This document shows, piece by piece, positions 25,601 through 35,935 of a DNA stretch of 64,000 nt; the first letter of the stretch is position 1, and each line of letters opens with the position of its first letter. Source of the DNA: Physcia stellaris (lineage: Eukaryota > Ascomycota > Lecanoromycetes > Caliciales > Physciaceae); the NCBI GenBank assembly GCA_018902385.1, contig JABSSW010000005.1:62001-126000 (forward strand). The letters run 5' to 3'. Position numbers and translations under genes: made by a program. The notes beneath the pieces were generated by a model. The model was given only the letters and a program-made list of their open reading frames with translations. It ran no database searches and had not been told where the DNA came from.

Positions 25601-28600
25601 TATTCGAATCGAAATCGACGTATTCGACAAAATCATCGAAATCATTTTATGTCAACAAAACGACGAAAATCATTGACATTTTGTTGCGTAATTTTCGCGC
25701 AAAATGATTTTGATCGAATGCAATTACGAAATTCATGATCAAAAATTGTTGATTATTGTGATTTCGTTCAAACAATGAAAACATTATTTCGAAAACGCAA
25801 AAAAACAAATTTTTGTTTTTATTGATTCGCAATTTGAAACAATTTATGATTACAATTAAATTGTCATCACGTTAAATTCGATTAATTCAAAAATTGAATC
25901 GATACAATTTTTTAATCGATTATCGTTTCGATAACAAAAATTTTGTTGACGAATTTTCAAAACGATTTAATCACATGATGATTATTGAAAAAACGTCGAA
26001 AACAATCGTCAAATTTTGAAACAATTGCAAAAATCATTGATCGCAAATTCGAAACGTTTCGAAAAAATACGAATAAATGCAATCAAAATCGCGAAATTTT
26101 TCGATTCATAAAACGATTCATTTAACGCAATGCATAACATGAAACGTCGATCGCATTTAAATGATTCAACAATCGAATCAATCAACGTTGTTTCGAAAAC
26201 ATTTGATTCAAAAATTCAAAACGAAATCGAATTTCAATCAACGCTGTTTCGAAAACACTCGATTCAAAAAATTCAAAAAATTCGAAACATTCGATTGAAC
26301 AAAAGTCAAACGTGACATCTATAAAATGAAAAACTTTTGTGTTAAAATCAACGATTGTATTTGAGTGCGCAATGCATAAAATTCGAGTACAAATTGTTTT
26401 ACGAAAAAAAACGACATATAACGACGAATCAACATTTTCATTGTTGAATTTCGTTCGAAATTTGATCGATAAAAATCAATTCGTTTTTGAAATATGTCGA
26501 AAATTAATTATTTCGAAAACAAAAACAAATCATTGACAATACAAAAATGAATTTTTGTATTACGACGATGTCGTTTACATTTCAAAAATTTGCGTGAAAA
26601 CGTTATTTGACAATCACGATAATTCGTTCGTTGATCATTTCGACATCGAACGAACGTTAAAATTGATACGTCGAAAATATTATTGATCGAATCAAAATTT
26701 TATCGAAATTTTTGAAATGCGACAACAAATCAAAAACATTGTGAAAATGCGTCGTTTGCAAACGAAACAAAATTGCACGACACAAATCATACGACGAATT
26801 TTTTTTTTCGATTTTTGAATTTAAATGAATTGATTTTTTATGAATTTCGTGACAAAATTTTTTTCAAATAAAACATGAAATGAAACGATTTACGATTCGA
26901 TTTTAATGATTGTGAATCGTTTAACGAAAATGATTCATTACATATCAATAATTAAAACGATTTTTGCAAAAAATTTAATCGAAATTTTATTTCGCGAAAT
27001 CATTCGATTTCACGATTTTTTTTCGTCAATCGTTATCGACAAAAATTTCATTTTCACGTTCAAATACAACGATGCATTGTGTTACGTTTTGAAAATCAAA
27101 CGTAAATTGTCAATCGTTTTTTATTTTCAAATCGATGAACAAATCGAGCGAATAAACAACGTCATGAAACAATTTTTTCGAATTTTCGTCAATTTCGAAC
27201 AAAATGATTGAATAAAATTGTTGTTTATGATCGAATTCGTTTACAACAACAACAAACATGCATTTACAAACATTTTTTCGTTCGAAATTATGTTTGAATA
27301 TTCATTTCGCATATTTTTCGAAAAAACATGAAACAAAAAAATTAAATTCAAAAAAAAAACACGCTGAACATTTAATTGAATTATTTCGAATATTGAAAAA
27401 CAATTTATTAAATTGACACAACAACAACAAACGATGTATAAAAACGAACGCACGAAATCAATGTCATACAACGTCGAAAATTACGTGAATTTGAACGATA
27501 AAAACATCAAAACTAAACGAAACAAAAAATTGAAATGAAAATTTTTTGAATCATTTCAAATTTTAAAAATTATAAAAAATCAAATTTATCGTTTAAATTT
27601 ATTCAAACGTTGACGCATTCACGACGTTTTTCACGTTTTTTTTTTAAAAAATTCAATTTTTTAAAAAAAAAACGCGCATACGTCACATTTTTTTGAATTT
27701 TTTTATCAAATTGAAAATATTGAATTCGACGAAAACATGAAAATAAAAATCACGAAAAAATTTTATGAAATCGAAATCATCAAAAACAACAAAATTTTCA
27801 AAACAAATGAAATTTCAAACAAATTTTACAACGAATTCGATTTTTATTATTTCGTGAAATAAAAAAATTATGAAAACGCGATTTGAAAATTTGTATCGTT
27901 TGTCAAACATTTTCGAAAAATTTTGCGACAATTTCATAACGAAAATTCAAAAAAATTTGATATCAATAAAAAAACAAATCATCGAAAATCACGAAAAAAA
28001 TAAATTAAAATTTTTATTGCATGTTAACACATTTTCGTTTTATAAAACTTTGTGTGTTATTTATTGTTTAGAATTTCGATGCATGAAAAATTGAATTGTG
28101 TCAAAAATATTTTCAAAAATTGTTGTTCGATTTGATCGAACGATAAATCGTCAATAAAAAATGTGAAATGAAATAAAAAAAATTTCGAAATTTGAATATC
28201 AAATGCGATCGCGATTAATGAACGTTTATCGCGTTACACATTTTTTCATGATATCGATGTTGATATTCGAAATAAAAAAATAAAAAAATAAAAAAATGTT
28301 CGAATTCAAAATTTTTTGTCAACAAATTAATTGTCAATCACTATATCGAAAATTGTGAATTGTACGAAATTAAACATTCGAATATGAAAACAACAAACAA
28401 TTAATTTATCAAATTATGTTTTTTTTGAATCATTCAAAAAAATATTTTTTCAAATTTTTAACGCAAATTGATTATCGAATTCGAACAAAAATATTTCGAA
28501 ATACGAAAATTACAATCATAATGATTTTTCAAATCAATGCAAAATCAAAACAAACAAAACACGTCAAAACAAACAAAATACGTCAAAATTTTTGTTAACA

Positions 28601-28640
28601 TGTTGATTTCAAAAAATTTCGATATTTAAAAAAAAACGTA

Positions 28641-28959
28641 TGTAAAAAATAAAAATTCAAAATTTTCGAAAATGCGATTCGTATTTCGTCAAACAATTCG
28701 ATTATCGAAATTCGAATAATTTCGAAAAAAATCAATTTCAATTATTTTACAATTCGATCAACGATAAATTCAACAAATTCATATTGTCAATCGAAATCGA
28801 TCGAATTCGTACGATTGAATAAATAAAATGTGAATAAAAAACAATTGCAAAACGTAATCTGTTTTGTAACGATTAATAAATCAATATATTACATTTCAAA
28901 TTATACATTTTTGATTTCAATAATTCATTAACTATACTATTTCTAATACGAGTTTTACA
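28641..28959 (+). repeat. Right LTR of Ty3/gypsy copy A
   Basis: 319 bp, preceded by a purine run (TTTAAAAAAAAACGTA) and followed by the target duplication ATTTG. Confidence 0.93.
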
Positions 28960-31900
28960 ATTTGAACGATATAATTATTTATTTCAAAAACGAAACATAA
29001 CACGTCGAAAACGTCAAATGAATATTAAATCGTTTAAAAAAACACAAGCTTTTTTTTAACATGAAAAAATGTAAGTTTTTCAAAAATAATATCGAATTTT
29101 TGAATTTTATCGTTTTATCGAAAAAAATACAAATGCAACAAAACAAAATCGAAATTATACAAAATTGATTTGCATTCAGAAACGTGTTCGAAATTCTCGA
29201 ATTTTTCGAATTGTGCAATTTTTATAGACGATTTATTAAGAGTTTCAATAAATTGATATTATTTTTGATTTAAAAATGCTAAAGAAATCAGCAGAATTTC
29301 AAAAAAAAAAAAAAAAAGCAAAATCGAAGTAAAAATCACAATAAAAAACGATTATCGAACGAATTTTTGATTTTCGAAATTTTCGAATCATTCAAACGAT
29401 TACGCAAAACGTTTATGAAAATTTTTGTTTTGCAACATTTCGATTCGATTAAATTCATTCGTGTGAAAATCGACGTTTCGAATAAAACAATAAAAAAAAT
29501 ATTTTGTCAATCAAACGACAAAAATCATTGACATTCGATAATTTACTTTTCAAAAAAAATGATATTCGCGAAATGTAACTATGAAATTCACGACAAAAAA
29601 TTTTTGATTATAATTTTCGCATTCAAACATTGACGTTATTATTTGAAAAAAACGAAACATCAAATTTTCGTTTTGACGAATCATCGAAATTTCAATCGTT
29701 TCATGATTACAACGAAATTATCATTTCGACAAATACGATGAACACAAAAATTATCACGTTACAATTTTGTCATCGATTATCGTTTCGGCAGCAAGAATTT
29801 TGCGAACGATTTGTCAAAACGATTTGATCACATAACGATCACAAAAAATGAAATTGAAAACAATCGTTAAATTTTGACGCGTTTGCGACAGTTTTTACAG
29901 ACAAATTCGAACGAATTTTCGATTTATGTGAACGAAATTAAAATTACGATGTTCGAATTCAATGAAAATGAAATATTCGCGTGCGAATTTCTTGAAAAAA
30001 ATGAAAAAAACAATTTTTCGAATGATTTTTTTGACGTTTCAAATATATCAAACGTGATTATCGACGAATGAAAAACATTAATATTGAATAATGCAACGAT
30101 TTTTGAATCGATCGACGAAATGATTGCGCGAAAACATATTTATGAACATGATACGACATACAACGATAAAATCATTGACATTTTTGTCGAATTGATTCGT
30201 TCGTTGCTAAAAAAAAATTCTTGTGCGATTCAAGTAAAACAAAAATTAATTATTTTTGAAAAGTTACATTCGTTTTGAAAAAACGAAAACGAAATATTAT
30301 GACATAAAAATTGTTTGTACGTTTCATCGAGTTTGAAAAAAATGTCATAAAATCAAATTATGACAATTTTTTCGCAAATCATTTCGATGTAACACGCATT
30401 TTGAAATTAATACGACGAAAATATTATTGATCGAACGAAAAAAAAAAAAAAAAAAATTCAACATGATTCAAGCATGCGAACACAAATAAAAAAATATTGC
30501 AAAACATTTGCAATTTGCAAAAAAAACAAAATATTTCGTCACAAATCATATAAAAATTATCGTTTTTTTTTATATCGAAATTCAAATGAGTTGACATTAT
30601 TATGAATTTCGTGACAAATTTATTTGAAAGCAAAACATGAAACGAAACAACGTATAATTCAATATTCGTTGTCGTAAATCGTTTAACGAAAATGACATAT
30701 TATATTTCGATCAAAAAAACAATAATCGCAAAGAATTTCGTCGAAATATTGATTCGAAAAATCATTAAATTTCATGATTTTTTTTTCATCGATAACAACA
30801 GACAAAAAAATCGATTTTTATTTCGAAATATCACGACGTTTTATGTTATGTTTTAAAAATCAAATTTAAATTATTTACGATTTATTATTCGCAAACAAAT
30901 GATCAAACAAAACGTCAAAATTCAATCATGAAACAATATTTCAAAAATTTTGTCAATTTTCAACAAAATAATTGAATAAAATTATTGTCGATGATTGAAT
31001 TTGTTTACAACAATAATAAACATGCGTTCACGCAAATGTCGTTTTTTGAAACAATGCAAAAATATATTTCGAAAATATCATTCGAAAAATTTGCAAATTT
31101 CAAAATTAAATCAAAATTTGCAAAAAAACATGTCGAAAAACTGATCGAATTGATGAAAATATTAAAAATCAATTTAACACAAACACAAAAACAACAAATC
31201 AAATACAAAAATGCAAAAACAAAAATAAAAAATTTCGACGTAAAGAATTACGTCAACGTCAATGACAAAAACATTCGCATCAAACGCAACAAAAAATTCG
31301 AATAAAAATTTTTCGATTCATTCAAAATATTCAAAACAATAAAAAATCAAACATATCAATTCGAAATATTCAAACGTTGACGAATTCATGACGTTTTTCA
31401 CGTTTCGTTGTTGAAAAAAGTCAAATCTAAAAAAAAAATTTCGTTAAAATTCACGTATCAGTCGAATATCGAAAATGACGAAAAATTCACGAACGAGAAA
31501 TTTTGAGTTGAAGTCATTTTGAACAGCAAAATTTATAAAGAAAATCAAATTTCGAATAAATCATACAATGAGTCAGAATTTTATTATTTGATTCAATGAA
31601 AAAATTACGAAAAACGTATTTGAAAATCAATTGCAATGATTAAACATTTAAAAAATATGTTTCGAAAATTTCACATGAATAATTCGAAAAAAAAAATGAT
31701 ATCAACAAAATTATCAATCGTCGACGCGTTCGACGTCAAATAAATGTAATTTTCACGATGAAATCGTTGACAAAAAAATTCAATTTTCACACGTAATTCA
31801 GTATTATTTATTGTTTAAAATTTACGACGCATGAAAAATTGAATCGTGTCAAAAACATTTTTAGAAATTGTTGCTCGATCTGATTGAACGACGAGAAAAA

Positions 31901-32419
31901 TGTGAAATAAAAAAAAAATCAAAAAAGTTTTCGAAATTTGATATATCGAATGCGATCGCGACAACGACGTTTTTCGCGTTTAAATTTTTATGAATTCGAT
32001 ATACGAAAAAAAAAAACAAAAAAATAAAAAATGACTCGAATTCAAAATTCATTGTCAATCAATTAGTTGTCAATCATCAAATCGAAAATTGTGAATTGTA
32101 CGAAATCAGATTTTCGATTTTGAAAACAGCAAATAGTGAAGTCATCAAATCATGCTTTTTTTGAATCATTTAAAAAAATGTATTTTCAAATTTTTAACGC
32201 AAATTGATTAAAAATCGAAATGAAAAATATTCAAATGCGAAAATCACGATAATAGTAATTTTTCAATTCAACGATTTCAAATGCGAAAATCGCGATTACA
32301 GCGATTTTTCAAATTTCAAAAAAAAAACATATTTACACAAATTTAACGAATTTTTATTGCGAAACATGTCGAAAAATGTTGATCATTTCAAGAAATTTCG
32401 ATGTTAAAAAAAAAACGCA

Positions 32420-32728
32420 TGTAAAACATTCAAAATTCAAATCAACAAAACATTGCGAATCGAATTTCGATAAAATTATATCAAACAATTCGATCATCGA
32501 AATTCGATAAATCATGAAAACGATCAATTTGATCACGTCAGCATCAGATTTTCGATTGAACTCAACAAATTCATATTTTCGAATAGATTTCGAAGTGTGT
32601 GTACGATTGAGCAGATTGATTGACTATATAAACAAAAGTTTGTAAAATAATTAATTTTGCAATTATTAATTTAGTTATACAATCGTTTCTGTTATACATT
32701 TTTGATGTCACATTTTTTGAGTTTTACA
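32420..32728 (+). repeat. Right LTR of Ty3/gypsy copy B
   Basis: 309 bp, preceded by a purine run ending ACGCA and followed by the target duplication CATGT. It retains more CT and AG dinucleotides than the left LTR of the same copy. Confidence 0.92.
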
Positions 32729-32843
32729 CATGTAGATATTTGTTTTCTAAATCAAATATTTTCGTTTTGCTATCTGTTTATCTTTAAGTCAGACACGATT
32801 TCTGACAGACGACGAAATTTCAAATTTTTTTCATTATAATTTG

Positions 32844-33031
32844 TGTTACGAACATGTTTGAAATTTCGATTGAGAACTTATTTTATCAGCGAAAATTCTT
32901 ATGAAAATTAGCGTGATCTGAACTTGACGCACAATTTACTTCAAACATTTCGATTTTTCGTGTACATATTTGCTTTTTAAATCAAATATTCTCGTTATGT
33001 TATTTGTTTTCTTTTAGACATGCGTTTTACA
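32844..33031 (+). repeat. Left LTR of element D
   Basis: 188 bp, TGTTACGAAC to GTTTTACA; near-identical by eye to 34629-34817 and the same family as the split solo LTR at 19502. Confidence 0.92.
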
Positions 33032-33267
33032 TTATATTTGATTTTCATCGTGACGAACGATGTAAATTTCACACTCGTTGCGACGATCAACGAGTAAAAA
33101 GAAACAAAATCGTTGTCAATTCGTGACGATCGCACATTTTCAACACGAAATCTTTTTATCAATCGCAATGACGATGATTCACTGTTTTTTGCACAGCAGA
33201 TTTCTCGTTTTGAATTTTGCGAAATTAATCGACATTCGATCAAACGTTTTGTTTCGACAAGTGAATT

Positions 33268-33466
33268 GCTCGTCGAAATACGCGAGTAAACAAAATAAAA
33301 TCGTCAAACGCTCGTAAAAATACGCGAGATTAAAGAAAATCGTCAATTGCTCGTAAAAGAAACGAATAAAAACAAAATTTTCATCGCTCGTAAAAATACG
33401 CGAGTGTTCAAAAGAAAATCGTCAAATCGTTCGTAAAAATACGCGAGTCAAAAAAAAATCGTCAAA
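33268..33466 (+). repeat. Five imperfect ~40-bp tandem units with hairpins, inside element D
   Basis: Each unit reads roughly GCTCGTAAAAATACGCGAG followed by an A-rich spacer and ATCGTCAA. Within the unit CGTA-AAAA-TACG can form a small hairpin, and CTCG/CGAG can pair outside it. Units start near 33268, 33309, 33349, 33385 and 33427; the third is the most degraded. Confidence 0.8.
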
Positions 33467-33654
33467 GTATGAAATTCTTTCTTTGAAGACGATGAATGTT
33501 GTTCACTTGACGTTCAATTCAAGTTTTCTGAAAAGATCACGAAGTTACAGAACGAATCTTCGTGAGTGAAGCAACAAAACGAATTTTCACGAAACGAGTC
33601 AATAGTCGACTTTCTTGTTCGTCGAAATCAATCGACATTCAATCAATAATCGAT

Positions 33655-33720
33655 TTTTTTGCTTTTCGAGTCAGTCAGTCAGTCAATAAACGATTTTTTT
33701 GTTTTCGAGTCAGTCAATTC
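33655..33720 (+). repeat. Two imperfect units ending CGAGTCAGTCA
   Basis: A CGATTTTTTTG(C/T)TTTTCGAGTCAGTCA-type unit occurs twice, the first extended by extra CAGT steps. Inside element D, next to the hairpin array. Confidence 0.7.
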
Positions 33721-34377
33721 ATTCATCAAATGATCTTTACAATAATCATTTTTTTGAAGCGTTGAGACATCGCTTGATAAAAAAAATAGAAATCACACAC
33801 ACATCAAATCATTTATTTCAAATCAACAAATCAACATTCAAAACATCAAATCAAAAAATTTCGATTTATCGTTTCGTTTCGTTTCGTTTTTGACTCAGCG
33901 AATCTGTTTGTTACAACGACATTCAGTGAGTTCGCTACAACGACTAGTGAATTTGTTTCAATGAAATTCTTATTGAATCGACTAGAACGATTTCAAAACG
34001 CATGCGTTCGATTTTTTACATTTTCGCAATCAACATCAACGAAAATGAATTTATTACATACAGCGATACGAAAGCAAATGACATGACATGAAAAAATGAA
34101 AAACAACAATCAATGTGAATTTGTCACGCAATCAATTCAATTCGTCTTTTTCACAAATTATTGTTTGTTTGTTTGTTTGTCGTCAACACGTCATATTTCG
34201 AATATTTGCAGTCAATCAGAACGCGTCGATTAATAAAAATTCGAAAAGTTCAAATTCGAGAAGTTTGAGACAGCATACGTTCGCGAAATCGATATCGTTT
34301 TGTTGTTTTTGCTTTTGTTTTTGTTTTGTTTTGAGACATCGATCGTTTCATCATATTAATTTGCAGATATTTTCGCG

Positions 34378-34415
34378 AACAAGATTTTCAACAAGATTTT
34401 CAACAAGATTTTCAT
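34378..34415 (+). repeat. Three tandem AACAAGATTTTC units
   Basis: AACAAGATTTTC is repeated three times in a row inside element D, shortly before its right LTR. Confidence 0.85.
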
Positions 34416-34628
34416 TTTCGTCGTCGCATATATTTATTTTTTTTTTCGCACATTTTCTGTTTTCAAATTTATTTTTTCACATTTATCGCATTTGCTTTGA
34501 AATTTTCAACGTCAATTATGATCAGACAGATATTTGAATCATCGTCGATGATTTTTTTCGCAATGTCGATCGATCAGAAGAAATGATATATTCGCTTCGA
34601 AACGAAATTTGAAGAAAACGAAAAAATA

Positions 34629-34817
34629 ATGTTACGAACATGTTTGAAATCTCGATTGAAAACTTATTTTATCAACGAAAATTTTTATGAAAATTAGCGT
34701 GATTTGAGTTTGACGCACAATTTACTTCAAACATTTCGATTTTTCGTGTACATATTTGTTCTTTAAATCAAATATTTTCGTTATGTTATTTGTTTTTTTC
34801 TAGACATGCGTTTTACA
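34629..34817 (+). repeat. Right LTR of element D
   Basis: 189 bp, preceded by a purine tract ending AAAAAATAA and followed by the ATTTG duplication, after which Helitron sequence resumes. Confidence 0.92.
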
Positions 34818-34822
34818 ATTTG

Positions 34823-35935
34823 TTCGAATTTTTTATTGATTTCGATCAATACGTTCAAATCAAAAATCGTTTGATTCGCGAAAAAATGACATTGATTGAT
34901 TTTTCAATTTTCGTCGTCGCGAATTGAAACAAATTCAATGCGAATCAATTGCATGCGATCAATACAATCGTTGAAACAATCAAAAAAAATGAAAATTCGT
35001 AAAATCAAAATCAATTTTTCTTTTTTGACGATTTTGAAAAAACGAAAAAAATTTCGTTCAAAATATCGTCATGATCAAATTACGATCGAAAAACGTTATT
35101 GTTTTTGCGATGATTTTTTCAAACATTGCAATCACGTTTTTTGAAAACGATATTATTGTTCATTTCAAATTCAAGATTTTTTTGAATTCGAAAAGTGAAA
35201 ACATTTGTTCAATCAAAAAAGATATCGATCGTGTCGAATTTATTAAAACAATTAAATTAATTTTTGAAACGAAATTTTTATGCAACGAAAATGAAATTTC
35301 ATGATCGTCAATCGTATTTTTTTTGATTTTTACGATATTGACGAAATTGTTTTTTTTGAAAAAAAAATAATATGTTTTTGCGAAAATTTCAAACAATGTC
35401 TTTTTGTTGTTTTTAAAAAATCTCGAAATATTATCGTCGATATGTGTTTGCAAAAATTGTTTTTTTGAAATGACGTCAAAATTCTTTTTTTATCATCAAT
35501 ATGCGTTTTCAAAAATTTTCGTTCATCGAAAAAAATCGTCGAGAAATTGCTGTTTTCGTTAAAAACGTTTTGAATATTGACGATGCGATGAATATCGACG
35601 ATTTTCGCATATCGTTGCAATTCAAAAATGACGAAAACAATAAAAATCGTCAAGCGAATATGTTTTGTCAATTTATTAAACGTCAATATTTTATTCGATC
35701 GATTTTCGCGATGATCGTCAACAAATTTCAAAATTAATCGTTGCAATATGTGAACATCGATATCAAAATACGATGTTGTTTCATTCATGATCAATTTTAC
35801 GTGATCGTGTTTAAAATCACGAATAAACACAATTTTCACATCGTTATATTTGAACTGAATGTGTTGTCAAACGATTTTTCGCGAAAAATCATTAATTATC
35901 AATGAAAAAAATTCTATTAAAGAAAATTAAATTCG
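34823..35935 (+). pseudogene. Helitron Pif1-family helicase part (degraded)
   Basis: Begins directly after the ATTTG duplication of the LTR element. An FNANQLHAINTIVE-like piece at about 34940 corresponds to the start of the Pif1 domain (LN.EQ..A...I). A FKFKIFLNSKSENICSIKKD piece near 35165-35220 matches the H.RFKIPL......C.IKKD motif II-III region, NIDDAMNIDDFRISL sits near 35580-35620, and IRSIFAMIVNKFQN...LQYVNIDI near 35700-35770 matches the final FAMTINKSQGQSL..VGIDL block. The spacing between the middle motifs is shorter than in full helicases, so part of the domain seems lost. Same mutated composition as the N-terminal part. Confidence 0.7.

Larger units (their letters stand above)
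22354..28959 (+). mobile_element. Ty3/gypsy chromovirus copy A, inserted in copy B
   Basis: 6606 bp with two 319-bp LTRs (22354-22672 and 28641-28959), beginning TGTAAAAAAT and ending TTTTACA, and target duplication ATTTG on both sides (22349-22353, 28960-28964). It interrupts the reverse transcriptase region of copy B. Internal order: gag-like segment about 22750-23650, protease-like about 24010-24240, reverse transcriptase about 24380-25330, RNase H about 25338-25870 (FDIVNFYRRFIKHFNKIV), integrase about 26600-27480 (VNRLTKMIHYISIIKTI, FVYNNNKHAFTNIF), and a chromodomain-like tail about 27700-27930. A purine tract precedes the right LTR. It is the youngest insertion of the stack and still heavily broken, with very many breaks. 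Fossil. Confidence 0.93.
19617..32728 (+). mobile_element. Ty3/gypsy chromovirus copy B, split by copy A
   Basis: Bounded by two 309-bp LTRs (19617-19925 and 32420-32728) that start TGTAAAAC and end GTTTTACA, with the 5-bp target duplication CATGT on both sides (19612-19616, 32729-32733). Parts in order on the plus strand: gag-like basic region at about 19975-20880, protease-like segment at about 21240-21480, reverse transcriptase from about 21690 until the insertion of copy A at 22354, then reverse transcriptase end and RNase H from about 28965 to 29640, integrase at about 30560-31300 (FVYNNNKHAFTQMSFFE), and chromodomain-like tail at about 31480-31660. Without copy A and one 5-bp duplication it measures about 6.5 kb, normal for a chromovirus. 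It is broken throughout, with very many breaks. The equal LTR lengths, with differences nearly all transitions, suggest an insertion that was mutated soon afterwards. Confidence 0.9.
19502..32807 (+). repeat. Solo LTR (189 bp), itself split by the Ty3/gypsy element B
   Basis: The two pieces, 19502-19616 and 32734-32807, together make 189 bp, the same length as the LTRs of the element at 32844-34817. They start TGTTACGAACATG and end TCTGACA. The 5-bp target duplication GACGA is present on both outer sides (19497-19501 and 32808-32812). There is no internal region of its own, so the parent element was lost by recombination between its LTRs. Between the pieces sits element B with its own CATGT duplication. 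Fossil. Confidence 0.85.
32844..34817 (+). mobile_element. Short LTR element D without recognisable pol
   Basis: 1974 bp with LTRs of 188 bp (32844-33031) and 189 bp (34629-34817), starting TGTTACGAACATG and ending GCGTTTTACA, flanked by ATTTG on both sides (32839-32843, 34818-34822). The internal 1.6 kb shows no reverse transcriptase, integrase or protease similarity. It holds several tandem arrays (33268-33466, 33655-33720, 34378-34415). The longest ORF (34115-34537) has no family signal. It looks like a non-autonomous LTR element moved by a partner. It retains clearly more CT and AG dinucleotides than the neighbouring elements, so it is younger, rarer or was partly spared from mutation. 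Confidence 0.85.

Noticed and set aside
33268-33466. Regular repeats that resemble a CRISPR array
   Set aside because: Units are imperfect, spacers are A-rich and similar to each other, and the array is inside an LTR element of a eukaryote.
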